Assembly: GCF_900302485.1 (NCBI RefSeq)
Contig: NZ_OMOI01000001.1
Span: forward strand, 558,001-622,000
Length of the DNA: 64,000 nt
Origin: Aliiroseovarius pelagivivens
GTDB lineage: Bacteria > Pseudomonadota > Alphaproteobacteria > Rhodobacterales > Rhodobacteraceae
Direction: 5' to 3'
The position numbers and the translations under genes are program-made. Below, one piece after another: positions 36,601 to 45,039 of this stretch. How positions within the stretch are numbered: position 1 is the first letter of the stretch; each line of letters starts with the position of its first letter. A model generated the notes under the pieces. It did no database searches. It was not told the origin of the DNA and saw nothing but the letters and a program-made list of their open reading frames with translations.

Positions 36601-36776
36601 GTTTCCACGTCCTCGGGTCTTGCACCGGGATATGGCACGGTAATCTCGATTTCGTTCTGTGCTGCGCGTGGAAACGTTTCGCGCAGAAGCGTCGGGGCGA
36701 CGAAAAGCCCAGCCAGCAGGAAGCCGATCATAAGAAGATTGGCAATGGTTGGGTGCCCAGCGAAGAACCTGATCAT
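33630..36776 (-). CDS. RND efflux pump inner-membrane protein (HAE1/AcrB-like)
   Basis: 1048 residues, the normal size for a resistance-nodulation-division pump. Twelve helices are arranged as 1+5 and 1+5, with two large periplasmic loops and an internal repeat. Helix 1 (HPTIANLLMIGFLLAGLFVAPTLLRETFP) and the GLLIDDAIVIAENI-like helix 4 segment (GLLMDDAIVIAENIARQREKG) carrying the proton-relay aspartates fit the drug/lipid exporting HAE family. Its ATG overlaps the stop of the membrane fusion protein gene (ATGA). No outer-membrane TolC-like gene is in the operon. Substrate unknown. Confidence 0.94.
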   Translation of the reverse strand: MIRFFAGHPTIANLLMIGFLLAGLFVAPTLLRETFPRAAQNEIEITVPYPGARPEDVETAICERIENALDAVTGIDRQTCEAREGLARSVVRMRESNDFQTFVADVKSEIDAITDLPARAETARVRALGQTDFVASVAVTGPINSTDLKDLAEDTRTRMLAWGGIPKVDIRGFSTRELHIGLKPEALRQFGVSVADVARLVQSGSVDLPAGDISTSTETMLIRVAEERRTVHDLVALVVRSSASGGQVRLGDIATINEQFAADDDVITFDGHPAAILDISKTRTEDALTIVDELKAFIDAERQQGPPGVVIEITTDAASVVRDRLSLVVVNGLQGLALVFLVLWLFFGFRFSFWVTMGLPVSFMGGVALMWMAGYSLNLMTTIGLLIVIGLLMDDAIVIAENIARQREKGLGAMDAAVEGATQVLPNVLASFGTTAMIFGSLAFLQGDIGAVLRVVPVVMLFVLSVSLIEAFLILPHHLLHSLEAPPTSRGISVRVERGVAWARERVVGPLADLTIRWRYVTAGLSFATLLVSISMLAGGYLKFTAFPELDGDTIVARVLLPQGTPLSRTEAIVAQLEDGLDQVNTKLSPEQPGGIDLIKHVSVYYGENRDAFETGAHVATVSVDLLPSAERVHRPDAIMELWSQTVGPVPDVISLKYAESTIGPAGIAIDLRLKGDDLAALKAASVELQDWIWQYTGVTSVLDDLRPGKRELQITLNDAAGPMGITAAMIADQLRAAYFGTTVSEMQVKGNLLEVTAQFALGHQDTHRSFDDFRVARADGSTVPLGVVADVKIGQGYNRINRQNGTRTVTVQGSIDTRIANANAIVGDVLSNFVPYLLTRHPGVILDVEGQNAEAGKTQQSMLKGFLVGLIGVFLLLSFLFRSYVEPVVVMLVIPLSLTGAIFGHMAMGLDFSMPSMLGFVALAGVVVNNSILLVDFVKREHGDATTVAVAAARAARARFRAIFLTTTTTAAGLLPILTETSLQAQILIPLVSSLMFGLITASLIVLFVLPAIYAILDDLGLGTLAHESKATKNKNQSVSVANGSTQ

Positions 36777-38131
36777 TCTGCGCGTCCCTCTGCCGCCAGC
36801 TGTGCCATCAGCGCGGTGTCTTCCGTCACGGTCAGCAACATCCCGTCCACGATGCTACTGGGCTGGCTGACAAGAACGCGTGTGCCTGCAGTGACATCGC
36901 CCGAGATCAAGGCCATACCATCTTGCACCAAAGTTGTTTCGACCTCGATAGACTGCAATCGGTCATTCGCATCGGCGACCAGAAGCCGCCCCTCGCGCAG
37001 TGCACTGCGCGGCACCCAGATGCCATCCATCGGTTCGCCCTGCAGTGACACTTCGACAAACATGCCCTTGGTCAGCGGCGGACGGTTGCCCGGTTCAACC
37101 CCGGTGTAGGCCGTATCGACCCGTACGATCACACCCAACGTGCCGGACTTCACATCCACGGTGTCGCTGATCCGATCAACCTTGGCAGGCCAGCTTATCA
37201 CCTCGTCCCCTAGACGCAGATGCACTTTTGCAGAAAGCCCCAGATGGTGCAGCACGTCAGTCATGGTGGCGGGGTCCAGAACGATCCCTTGGTCGGTGCC
37301 AAGAGATGATCTGAGCAACATCCTGAGCCCCGCGATTGGAACCTGTGCTTCGATCTCTCCGGCATTGATTCCGTCAAACACAGCGGCGGTTTGACCCGAC
37401 CGCAGGAACTGGCCCTCTTCCACGGCAACCGACGCGACGCGGGCGTCGAAGGGAAGGTTCAACTCGGTCCGGGCCAAGTTCAGCTTGGCAGTGTCCAAAG
37501 TGGCGCGATAAACGGCAATCTGCTCGGTCTGGACGGCCAATTGTGTCGGGAGAAGCGCCAAGGCGCTGACCAGAGACTGCACCTTCTGCCGCTGCGCCAG
37601 ATGCGCGGTGCGCGCGGCGTCCAATGCGGCCTGAGAAATGGTGCCGTTTTGAAAGAGCGTCTCGGTCCGATCCAGATCGGCAGCCCGCAATGCCAGGGCT
37701 TCCTTTTCGATCTCCAACGCTGCGATCTGGTTCGCCTCGGACACCGCAAGCTCTGACAACTTGGCTTCAGCGGCGCGGATGTTTGCATCGGCTTGCGCGA
37801 TGGCCAGATTGAAGTCAGTGGGTGAAATGCGCAGCAAATCCGCCCCCTTAGGCAGGATTGCGCCTTTCTGCAGGCTTGGATTGACGTATTCAACCGTGCC
37901 GCCAACTTGGGCGATGGCCTCGTAGGTACGAGATGGACGAACAAGGCCGAACCCGACCTGTCGAGGGGCCACGGCTTGCGTCTGGGCAATGATCACGCGC
38001 ACCGGCGTCGAACGTTCGGTCAGCGCAATACGCTCTGGCGGCGTGCCCGTTGCGATGATGAAGGCCAGAACGCCGACGCCAAGCGCGATGATTGGCAACG
38101 TGATCAGAATGAGCTTTAGACCGGATCTCAT
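36773..38131 (-). CDS. RND periplasmic adaptor (membrane fusion protein)
   Basis: 452 residues from ATG 38129-38131 (MRSGLKLILITLPIIALGVGVLAF), preceded by AGGAGAG. It has one N-terminal helix, the biotinyl/lipoyl half motif (YEAIAQVGGTVEYVNPSLQKGAILPKG), a coiled-coil hairpin (about 120-210, rich in Ala, Leu and Glu: EAKLSELAVSEANQIAALEIEKEALAL) and the second half (NLPFDARVASVAVEEGQFLRSG). The adaptor links the inner-membrane pump to an outer-membrane channel. Both ends overlap neighbouring genes by four bases, showing a single transcript. Confidence 0.93.
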   Translation of the reverse strand: MRSGLKLILITLPIIALGVGVLAFIIATGTPPERIALTERSTPVRVIIAQTQAVAPRQVGFGLVRPSRTYEAIAQVGGTVEYVNPSLQKGAILPKGADLLRISPTDFNLAIAQADANIRAAEAKLSELAVSEANQIAALEIEKEALALRAADLDRTETLFQNGTISQAALDAARTAHLAQRQKVQSLVSALALLPTQLAVQTEQIAVYRATLDTAKLNLARTELNLPFDARVASVAVEEGQFLRSGQTAAVFDGINAGEIEAQVPIAGLRMLLRSSLGTDQGIVLDPATMTDVLHHLGLSAKVHLRLGDEVISWPAKVDRISDTVDVKSGTLGVIVRVDTAYTGVEPGNRPPLTKGMFVEVSLQGEPMDGIWVPRSALREGRLLVADANDRLQSIEVETTLVQDGMALISGDVTAGTRVLVSQPSSIVDGMLLTVTEDTALMAQLAAEGRAE

Positions 38132-38733
38132 TTGATCTCTCCTTGTTCCGTTAAGAGACTGAGTTGAAGGTCCAGCAAACGTTCGCCCGTGACGAGCAAG
38201 GCTTCGGGTTCGCGAAACCGAAGCAGCCTCAGCGCCGCTCCTTGGACAACAGACACGATCAGGTTCGTGCAATCCTCGACATCAAGGTCGCACCGAATAT
38301 GCCCCATGGTCTGCGCTTCACCCATTGCACTTTGAATGGCCTTCCGAAGCCCACCCGTGCTGGTCAAGATCCGTGTGCGCAACGCCGTGGTTCCGGCGTT
38401 CGGATCACGCATCACCATAATCTCGGGCAAGGCCGGATAATCATGCAAAAGGCGAAGTTGCCCCATCATCAGTTCACGCAGCCGAGCGCTTGGGTTGGGC
38501 TGGTTTTGCGCAGCACGGATGTTTGCATCTATGCGATTGCACAACTCGTCCGTGACTGTGTTCCAGATGTCGTTCTTGTTGGGAAAATGCTTGTAGATCG
38601 CGGGTTGCGTCAGGCCTAGAAGTTCCGCGATCATCGCGGTCGTCACGCGATCGGGTCCGACCTCGAATGACAGCTCAAGGGCTGCATGCGTTATCTCGGC
38701 CTTTCGGACTGATGCTGGTTTTCTGGTTCTCAT
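38128..38733 (-). CDS. TetR-family regulator of the RND operon
   Basis: 201 residues from ATG 38731-38733 (MRTRKPASVRKAEITHAALELSF). The HTH reads RVTTAMIAELLGLTQPAIYKHFPNKNDIW, followed by an all-helical ligand domain. It lies between a small membrane protein and the pump genes, overlapping each by four bases. It is therefore likely to repress its own operon, with the palindrome at 39180-39203 as the obvious binding site. Confidence 0.92.
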   Translation of the reverse strand: MRTRKPASVRKAEITHAALELSFEVGPDRVTTAMIAELLGLTQPAIYKHFPNKNDIWNTVTDELCNRIDANIRAAQNQPNPSARLRELMMGQLRLLHDYPALPEIMVMRDPNAGTTALRTRILTSTGGLRKAIQSAMGEAQTMGHIRCDLDVEDCTNLIVSVVQGAALRLLRFREPEALLVTGERLLDLQLSLLTEQGEIK

Positions 38734-39143
38734 GGGTGCGACTTCGCCCGATGTACGGCCAAGGCAATTGCCACCCAAACCCCGAACCGAAGCGCCAGCG
38801 CACCGACGGTCCGCATCTCATAGGGGTTGTCCAGAAGTATCCAAACACCGAAACCCGCCGCAGCTATGAATGTCGCCACCGCAATGGCGACTGACAGACT
38901 TAAAGCCCAGCGGTGGGCCAGCCAAATGGCAATCCCAGCAGCGATATAGGCGAAGCCGGCAATGAAGTTGAACCAGACCACAAACGGTACAAAGCGTCCG
39001 GCCGTTTCCCGAATGGCGTCTGCGCCAAAAAGAACGCTGCCACCGGATATGACCGTAGCCGTCCCAAACACCATCGCAATCAGAGCGACGCCCTTCAGAG
39101 ATGACCGCGGTTCTAAAGCTTGAGACTTCTCTGTCGTCATCAT
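38730..39143 (-). CDS. Small four-helix membrane protein, first gene of the RND operon
   Basis: 137 residues with four hydrophobic helices (VALIAMVFGTATVISGGSVLFGA, FVPFVVWFNFIAGFAYIAAGIAIWL, ALSLSVAIAVATFIAAAGFGVWILL, LALRFGVWVAIALAV). The stop overlaps the TetR start (ATGA), so it is cotranscribed with the regulator and pump. Two tandem ATG codons lie at its start; the ribosome-binding site is weak. No function is known; possibly an accessory subunit or a membrane-stress protein. Confidence 0.75.
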   Translation of the reverse strand: MMTTEKSQALEPRSSLKGVALIAMVFGTATVISGGSVLFGADAIRETAGRFVPFVVWFNFIAGFAYIAAGIAIWLAHRWALSLSVAIAVATFIAAAGFGVWILLDNPYEMRTVGALALRFGVWVAIALAVHRAKSHP

Positions 39144-39179
39144 TCGCGCCCCGTAAAAACTGGATTCGGCTCAGGTCAT

Positions 39180-39203
39180 TTTAGTTATAGGGATATAACT
39201 AAA
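39180..39203 (-). promoter_or_regulatory. 24-bp palindrome, putative TetR operator and promoter of the RND operon
   Basis: TTTAGTTATA-GGGA-TATAACTAAA is a perfect inverted repeat with 10-base arms, 37 bases upstream of the first gene of the operon. Read on the minus strand the right half supplies a -10-like TATAAC, with TTGGGT 16 bases upstream as a weak -35. Binding by the operon's own TetR would cover the -10. The repeat is certain; regulator and promoter assignment are inferred. Confidence 0.7.
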
Positions 39204-39339
39204 GTACCCAACCTGTTTGTTCAATGTCTTTCAGGGAAGTGCCAACCAGATCGCTCAGCCGCATGAACCGGCGCGGCATCCGTCGTTTCTGGCCGTCGCA
39301 GTCATGCGGCTAGTACGCTGACAGGACATCTCAATAAGA

Positions 39340-39367
39340 AACGGCCCCGCATCTCTGCGAGGCCGTT
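39340..39367 (-). terminator. Rho-independent terminator of the aspartokinase gene
   Basis: AACGGCC-C-CGCA / TGCG-A-GGCCGTT forms an 11-bp stem with one internal mismatch and a TCTC loop. On the minus strand it is followed by TCTTATT. It lies about 28 bases past the lysC stop. Confidence 0.8.
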
Positions 39368-39394
39368 CAAATTCCAACCGTAAGGTCGTAGCTC

Positions 39395-40630
39395 TTACGC
39401 TTTCTCCAGCTCGAACGCGTCATGCAGCGCCTGTACGGCCAGCTCCAAGTATTTGCGATCGATCAGGACTGAAAGCTTGATCTCCGAGGTGGTGATGACT
39501 TTGATGTTGATGCCTTCGTTGGACAGCACCTGGAACATCTTGGCCGCGATACCTGCCTGCGAGCGCATGCCGATCCCAACGATCGACACTTTGGCCACAT
39601 CGGTGTCCGCCACGATGTCGTGGAAGTTGATGTCGCCGGCTTCCTTAGCGGCTGACATCGCCTTTTCGGCGCGCGCCACTTGATCAACCGGGCACGAGAA
39701 CGTCATGTCCGTGCGGCCCTCTTCCGAGATGTTCTGCACGATCATGTCCACATTCACGCCGGCGTCTGCCAGCGGAGTGAAGATTGCCGACGCGATGCCG
39801 GGGCGGTCTGCCACCGAGATCAGGGTCATTTTCGCTTCGTCGCGGCTGTATGCGACGCCAGAAACTACATTGCTTTCCACGATATCCTCCTCGTCGCAGA
39901 CCAACGTGCCTGCTTCCGGGTCATATTCTTCGAAACTGCTAAGAACCCGCAGTTTCACCTTATAGCGCATTGCCAGCTCGACCGAGCGGGTTTGCAGAAC
40001 TTTCGCACCAAGCGATGCCAGCTCCAGCATTTCCTCAAACGCGATCTTGTCCAGTTTGCGCGCCTTGTCCGAGATGCGCGGGTCGGTCGTATAGACGCCG
40101 TCCACATCGGTATAGATGTCGCAACGCTCGGCCCCGAAGGCGGCGGCAAAAGCCACGGCGGTGGTGTCCGATCCGCCACGGCCCAGCGTGGTGACCCGGC
40201 CATCATCCGCGATGCCCTGGAAGCCCGCCACAACGGCGACGCGCATGCCTTCGCCGAACTTGGCCATGATGTTGTCGGTCGGGATCTCTTCAATCCGCGC
40301 GGCCGAGTGCACGCCGGTGGTTTTCACCGGCACTTGCCAGCCCTGCCAGCTGCGTGCGGGCACATCCATTTCCTGCAGGCGTAGCGACATCAGACCTGCG
40401 GTCACTTGCTCGCCCGAGCTGACTACCGCGTCATATTCGCGTGCATCATACAGATGTGAGGTTTCGTTGACCCAGCCCACCAACTCGTTGGTCTTGCCCG
40501 ACATGGCCGAAACGATGACGATCACGTCATAGCCATTGGCCACCTCACGCGCGACCCGCTTCGAGGCCCGGTGGATCCGATCCAGATTGGCGACCGATGT
40601 GCCGCCGAATTTCATCACCAGAATAGGCAT
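39395..40630 (-). CDS. lysC: Aspartokinase (aspartate kinase)
   Basis: 411 residues of the monofunctional, feedback-regulated type. It phosphorylates aspartate as the first step toward lysine, methionine and threonine. Kinase signatures are VMKFGGTSVANLDRI at the N-terminus, IVIVSAMSGKTNEL, and TTLGRGGSDTTAVAFA. Two C-terminal ACT domains (about 265-335 and 345-411: MTLISVADRPGIASAIFTPL and VSIVGIGMRSQAGIAAKMFQVL) bind the inhibitory amino acid. A terminator follows. ThrC, a later enzyme of the threonine branch, is at 13.4 kb. Confidence 0.97.
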   Translation of the reverse strand: MPILVMKFGGTSVANLDRIHRASKRVAREVANGYDVIVIVSAMSGKTNELVGWVNETSHLYDAREYDAVVSSGEQVTAGLMSLRLQEMDVPARSWQGWQVPVKTTGVHSAARIEEIPTDNIMAKFGEGMRVAVVAGFQGIADDGRVTTLGRGGSDTTAVAFAAAFGAERCDIYTDVDGVYTTDPRISDKARKLDKIAFEEMLELASLGAKVLQTRSVELAMRYKVKLRVLSSFEEYDPEAGTLVCDEEDIVESNVVSGVAYSRDEAKMTLISVADRPGIASAIFTPLADAGVNVDMIVQNISEEGRTDMTFSCPVDQVARAEKAMSAAKEAGDINFHDIVADTDVAKVSIVGIGMRSQAGIAAKMFQVLSNEGINIKVITTSEIKLSVLIDRKYLELAVQALHDAFELEKA

Positions 40631-40741
40631 GCTGCCCCATCCCTTCCTTTACGTCCGGCTTCTCTTACGCAGGAGGGCGCGAAAGGGCAAGTGTGGATGG
40701 GGCGACATGTTGGCCCTTTGACCCCGGGTGGTGATTGTTGG

Positions 40742-41437
40742 CTACAGATCAAATACCGTGATCCACTCGCCATCCAGAGTGCGGCATCCATGGTTCCGGA
40801 CAAGATGCCGGGCAACGGCGCGCATATGCGCGGCGCCATAGACAATCCCGATGGTCTGTTTCGCATCACCCAGTTTGGCAATCTGATCGTCGATGACGCT
40901 GATCAAATGTTGATCACGATGCTCTAGTAAAATGTTGTCTATTTCTTGGGTATCATCGTCTATCAAAAGGTCATCGCGGCTTTCCAGCATTTGGCTGTTG
41001 ATCTGGCGCGCCATAAGACGGCGAGTTCCAAATAACCGCAGGTAAAGCCCGAAAAAATATGCAGCAACAGGAAGAATAAACCGGTTGAAGAAGGACAGGT
41101 CTTCCCAGCTTTCATCAAAATGCGCGCCCTCGATATCCGCAAGGACCAGTCGCTCTTTGACGTGATCAAGCGCCATTTCGTGTTGTGCGACCAGTCCCAG
41201 TCGCGGATTTCGCGTCAGCTGCAAATAAGCTTGGGCCAGCCTTTTGCTGAACTTGCTACTGACACCCTCGCATAGAATGATATCGCACTGCGACAATCGC
41301 TTTGACACCTCGGCATAGAACGAAGGTTGCGCCACATGGATCATTGGAAAGAGCATAACGCGAAAGCCCATTTGCGGGCTTTCGAGGGTCCAGACGGCGC
41401 TGCGCACCCCCAGCACGGATCGTTCAATGAACTGCAT
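40742..41437 (-). CDS. TraB/PrgY-like protein
   Basis: 231 residues. The N-terminal strand VMLFPMIHVAQPSFYAEVSKRLSQCDIILCEG and the C-terminal IGIVYGAAHMRAVARHLVRNHG resemble the two conserved blocks of TraB/PrgY-type proteins (His in the first, GxxH in the second). A hydrophobic segment near residues 118-138 (FFNRFILPVAAYFFGLYLRLF) may anchor it in the membrane. Function is not established for bacterial members outside pheromone inhibition. GAGGAC precedes the ATG. It follows the GNAT gene by 18 bases. Confidence 0.65.
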   Translation of the reverse strand: MQFIERSVLGVRSAVWTLESPQMGFRVMLFPMIHVAQPSFYAEVSKRLSQCDIILCEGVSSKFSKRLAQAYLQLTRNPRLGLVAQHEMALDHVKERLVLADIEGAHFDESWEDLSFFNRFILPVAAYFFGLYLRLFGTRRLMARQINSQMLESRDDLLIDDDTQEIDNILLEHRDQHLISVIDDQIAKLGDAKQTIGIVYGAAHMRAVARHLVRNHGCRTLDGEWITVFDL

Positions 41438-41455
41438 TCTGTCCTCAGCGCCGGA

Positions 41456-41908
41456 TTAGTCCTTCTTTGCGTATTTGATAAACGGTGTCCGCGTGGCGAC
41501 CTGATCGTAGAGCATCCGGCCCTTGTAGTTGAACTCTTGCGTTAGCCAGTAGGTGCCTGAGCAGCCATTATCCTTGGCGATCTTGTGGACGGCTTCGATC
41601 AGCTGTCGGCCAACGCCGCCCCCGCGCAAGTTGGGATCGACGTAGAGGTCCATCAGGTAGCATGTGTTCTCGATGCTCCACATGCTGCGGTGAAACAGAA
41701 AATGGGTCAGGCCGACGAGGGTTCCGTCCTGCTCGGCCACCAGCCCTTGATACTCGCCAGGTTCCCCCGACAGCATCCGCGCGAACGAGCTTTCATAGAC
41801 CGCGTCGTCCAGTTTGGTTTCGTAGAACTCCAGATAGGCGGTCCAAAGCGCGCGCCAGGCGGGCTTGTCGTCGGCACGGATGGGGCGGATGGTGATCTCA
41901 GCGGGCAT
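41456..41908 (-). CDS. GNAT N-acetyltransferase
   Basis: 150 residues from ATG 41906-41908 (MPAEITIRPIRADDKPAWRALW), preceded by AGGACAACGCC; a 20-codon upstream extension is rejected. The acetyl-CoA-binding region is CYLMDLYVDPNLRGGGVGRQLIEAVHKIAKDNG, followed by the GTYWLTQEFNYKGRMLYDQV strand-helix. It is a typical single-domain GNAT; the acceptor is unknown. It lies in a minus-strand run with DUF1178 upstream and the TraB-like gene downstream. Confidence 0.92.
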   Translation of the reverse strand: MPAEITIRPIRADDKPAWRALWTAYLEFYETKLDDAVYESSFARMLSGEPGEYQGLVAEQDGTLVGLTHFLFHRSMWSIENTCYLMDLYVDPNLRGGGVGRQLIEAVHKIAKDNGCSGTYWLTQEFNYKGRMLYDQVATRTPFIKYAKKD

Positions 41909-41974
41909 GGCGTTGTCCTGAATAGGGGTGCGTTGGCAATAGCCTAGCCGATTGCCCCCCGATCTCAAGGCGCC

Positions 41975-42478
41975 TTAGTTTACCTTCCGCGTCGGTGTGA
42001 AGGGCAGCGGCATTACCGGCACGCCATCCTCGATCAGCTCTTTGGCGTCTTCCAGCTTGGTTTCGCCATAGATGGCGCGTTCCGGGGCATCGCCCAGATG
42101 CATGGCGCGGGCTTCTTTGGCGAAGTCTTCGCCAACATAGTCGCTCTCGGCCTCGACCTTGGCGCGCAGCTTGGCGATTTCAGCGGCGATTTCTTCCTGC
42201 ACTTCTGGGGGAGGCGCCACATGCGGGGCAGTGGTCGGTTGGGAAGGGGCCGCTTGGGCAGGGAGGGGCGCTGGGGTTGGCTGAGGCATGTCAGGTTTCG
42301 CCGCCGCAGTGCGCGCTGGACGTACCTTGGGGGCCATCAGGGTCTTTTCAACCGTGGTTGATCCGCAATCCGGGCACACAACATGACCCGCCGCCTTCAA
42401 CGCATCAAAGGCGTCGGCGTTCTGGAACCAGCTTTCGAACTTGTGGTCCTTGTCGCATTTCAAAGCATATCGGATCAT
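41975..42478 (-). CDS. DUF1178 family protein
   Basis: 167 residues. The N-terminal IRYALKCDKDHKFESWFQNADAFDALKAAGHVVCPDCGS, with Cys8 and the CPDC pair, is diagnostic for DUF1178, a small putative zinc-binding family widespread in alpha- and betaproteobacteria. A Pro/Ala-rich linker (about 60-90) leads to a helical end with the conserved DYVGEDFAKEARAMHLGDAPERAIYGE. Function unknown. Confidence 0.92.
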   Translation of the reverse strand: MIRYALKCDKDHKFESWFQNADAFDALKAAGHVVCPDCGSTTVEKTLMAPKVRPARTAAAKPDMPQPTPAPLPAQAAPSQPTTAPHVAPPPEVQEEIAAEIAKLRAKVEAESDYVGEDFAKEARAMHLGDAPERAIYGETKLEDAKELIEDGVPVMPLPFTPTRKVN

Positions 42479-42566
42479 AGGGCGCGTGCGTCCAATTGGT
42501 GTCTTACTAAAGATATATGAAACTCGGTGAGGGCTAGTGCAAGACCCTAGCGGCTGTTGCCGATGA

Positions 42567-43061
42567 TCAGCGCAGCGCTTTCGGATCGAAATCCTTGATG
42601 ATCTGACGCAGCTCCGGTTCGCCCACCAACTGTGCGGCTTTCTTGCGGCTGACCCATTTGCGTCGACGCTCTTGCTTTTCGGGAAAGCTTTTCAGCTGTT
42701 TCTTCACCTTCAGCGGAAACACCGCCACCACGCAAGGCAGCCGTTCGCCGGCAAAGCCCTTGTCATAGGCATAAAACCCAAGCACTTGATGGAACAGTTT
42801 GCCTTCCACCCCGGCCTCTTCAAAGGCTTCCGTTGCAGCCGCCCCAGCAGGTGTTTCCCCATCCATCGGCCAGCCTTTGGGAATGATCCACCGCCCGGTC
42901 CCGCGCGAGGTGATCAGCAGAATTTCGACACTGCCATCACGAATACGGAAGGGAAGCGCACCGAACTGCGTGCGCACGGATCGCTTATCAGAAAGCGACA
43001 GCCGGATCGGCTTTTGTTTGCCTTTCGCAATCGTCAACTTTTTGCTGCCTTTGTTCCTCAT
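42567..43061 (-). CDS. NUDIX hydrolase, diphosphoinositol-polyphosphate-phosphohydrolase-like
   Basis: 164 residues from ATG 43059-43061; a GTG four codons upstream is also possible. The NUDIX box is GWPMDGETPAGAAATEAFEE followed by AGVEG. The glutamates that bind metal are kept, but the usual arginine of the RE pair is a threonine (TE). The preceding TGRWIIPKG strand is typical of the DIPP/Ap6A hydrolase subgroup. A basic N-terminus (MRNKGSKKLTIAKGKQK) precedes the domain. Likely substrate: a diphosphorylated nucleotide or inositol phosphate; not determinable from sequence. Confidence 0.88.
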   Translation of the reverse strand: MRNKGSKKLTIAKGKQKPIRLSLSDKRSVRTQFGALPFRIRDGSVEILLITSRGTGRWIIPKGWPMDGETPAGAAATEAFEEAGVEGKLFHQVLGFYAYDKGFAGERLPCVVAVFPLKVKKQLKSFPEKQERRRKWVSRKKAAQLVGEPELRQIIKDFDPKALR

Positions 43062-43205
43062 GGTTCCGGTCACTTACCCGGTTATTGTTGTTCTTCTTTA
43101 AAGATAGCCAGTTTCAGGGCGAAATAAAGCGAAAATGGCTGATTTTGTATGTGGTGGACCAGCTGCCCCTAGATCGGGTGCATTTCCGACGGATTGGCCA
43201 TAAAA

Positions 43206-43232
43206 AACGCCCCGACCAAAGGACGGGGCGTT
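43206..43232 (-). terminator. Rho-independent terminator of metG
   Basis: AACGCCCCG-ACCAAAGGA-CGGGGCGTT is a perfect 9-bp stem. On the minus strand the stem is followed by a run of six T. It lies 22 bases past the metG stop codon. Confidence 0.9.
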
Positions 43233-43254
43233 GAGAATGCCATTCACATATGGG

Positions 43255-44970
43255 TTAGTCGCGCGTGCCCGCAAACCGCTCTTGCCATTCTTCGCGCTGC
43301 TCGTCCGCGATCTTGGCAAAGAGGTTTTCCGGCACCGTAAAGGCGTGACCCGGTTTCAGCGTGTCCAGCGCCTCGGCCACGTCACCCGGCCAGTCCATGT
43401 CGGTGTCCATTGCAGCGCGCAGCGTTTCCGAAGCATCTGGAATGAACGGAGCTGACAGGACTGCGTAAAGGCGGATCAGGTTCAGCGCCAGACGGATCTG
43501 CGCGGCGGCCTGATCGGGGTCAGTTTTGAACGTCGCCCACGGCGCGGTGGACTGCAGATATTCGTTGCCTGCAACCCAAATGCCACGCAGCTCTTGGGCT
43601 GCCTTACGCACGTCCATCGCTTCCATATGGCCTTCATAGGCGCGCACTTTGGTGGTCAGGTCGGCGATCAGCGCGGTTTCCGCATCGCCATAGCTGCCGC
43701 CTTCCGGCACTGCTTCCGAGAACTTCGAGCGGCAGAACTTGGTCACGCGGCTTACGAAGTTACCCAGCACATCGGCCAGATCTTTGTTCACCGAGGTCTG
43801 GAAATTCTCCCACGTGAATTCACTGTCCGAGTTTTCGGGCGCGTGGCTTAAGAGCCACCAGCGCCAATAGTCCGCAGGCAGGATCGACAGAGCCTGATCC
43901 ATAAACACGCCACGGCCTTTCGAGGTCGAGAACTGCCCGCCATCATAGTTCAGATAGTTGAACGACTTGATGTAATCGACCAACTTCCACGGCTCTTGCG
44001 AACCCATGATCGTGGCCGGGAACGACAGCGTGTGGAACGGTACGTTGTCCTTGCCCATGAACTGCACATACCGCACGTCATCGGCACCTTTGTCGGTGCG
44101 CCACCAGCGTTCCCAGAACTCGGGCCCTTCGCCTTTCTCATCCGCCAGTTCGGCGGTGGCGGCGATGTATTCGATGGGCGCATCGAACCAGACATAGAAG
44201 ACCTTGCCTTCCATACCGGGCCAATCTTCGCCACCCTTCTTCACAGGCACACCCCAGTCCAGATCTCGCGTGATGCCGCGATCTTGCAGCCCGTCGCCAT
44301 CATGCAGCCATTTCTTCGCGATCGAGGTCGTCAGAACCGGCCAATCGGATTTCTGGTCGATCCACGCATCCAGTTTGTCCTTCATCGCGGACTGTTTCAG
44401 GTACAGGTGCTTGGTCTCGCGTACTTCCAGATCGGTCGATCCCGAAATGGCTGAGCGTGGGTTGATCAGGTCAGTCGGATCAAGCTGCTTGGTGCAGTTC
44501 TCGCACTGGTCACCGCGCGCGCCGTCATAGCCACAGTTGGGGCATTCACCTTCGATATAGCGATCCGGCAGGAAGCGCCCATCGGCGTTCGAATAGACCT
44601 GCTTTTCGCTGACTTCTTCGATGAACCCGTTATCCGCCAGTTTGCCTGCAAAATGCTGGGTCAGCTTGTGGTTCTGGGGGCTGGAAGAGCGCCCGAAATT
44701 GTCGAAAGACAGGCGGAAGCCGCGTGCGATTTCGGCCTGAACCTCGTGCATCTCGGCACAGAACTCGGCCACAGGTTTGCCTGCTTTTGCCGCCGCCAGT
44801 TCAGCAGGCGTGCCGTGCTCGTCGGTGGCGCAGATAAACATGACCTCGCGACCACGACAGCGGTTATAGCGGGCGTAAAGGTCAGCTGGCAGTTGCGAGC
44901 CAACCAGGTTTCCAAGGTGCTTGATCCCGTTGATGTAAGGGATTGCCGAAGTGATGAGGACGCGGTTCAT
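43255..44970 (-). CDS. metG: Methionyl-tRNA synthetase
   Basis: 571 residues from ATG 44968-44970 ([21 protein letters not shown]), preceded by GGGAGCTC. Class I features: the HIGH-equivalent is [11 protein letters not shown], and the KMSKS-equivalent is the [11 protein letters not shown] loop. The connecting peptide carries a four-cysteine zinc knuckle ([17 protein letters not shown]). There is no C-terminal tRNA-binding extension, so this is the shorter form. It charges initiator and elongator tRNA-Met. Followed by its own terminator. Confidence 0.97.
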   Translation of the reverse strand: MNRVLITSAIPYINGIKHLGNLVGSQLPADLYARYNRCRGREVMFICATDEHGTPAELAAAKAGKPVAEFCAEMHEVQAEIARGFRLSFDNFGRSSSPQNHKLTQHFAGKLADNGFIEEVSEKQVYSNADGRFLPDRYIEGECPNCGYDGARGDQCENCTKQLDPTDLINPRSAISGSTDLEVRETKHLYLKQSAMKDKLDAWIDQKSDWPVLTTSIAKKWLHDGDGLQDRGITRDLDWGVPVKKGGEDWPGMEGKVFYVWFDAPIEYIAATAELADEKGEGPEFWERWWRTDKGADDVRYVQFMGKDNVPFHTLSFPATIMGSQEPWKLVDYIKSFNYLNYDGGQFSTSKGRGVFMDQALSILPADYWRWWLLSHAPENSDSEFTWENFQTSVNKDLADVLGNFVSRVTKFCRSKFSEAVPEGGSYGDAETALIADLTTKVRAYEGHMEAMDVRKAAQELRGIWVAGNEYLQSTAPWATFKTDPDQAAAQIRLALNLIRLYAVLSAPFIPDASETLRAAMDTDMDWPGDVAEALDTLKPGHAFTVPENLFAKIADEQREEWQERFAGTRD

Positions 44971-45039
44971 GAGAGCTCCCAAAACGTGTTTGGGGCCGTA
45001 TACGACATGCCCCGTCTCATGACCAGAGGGACAAGCCCA

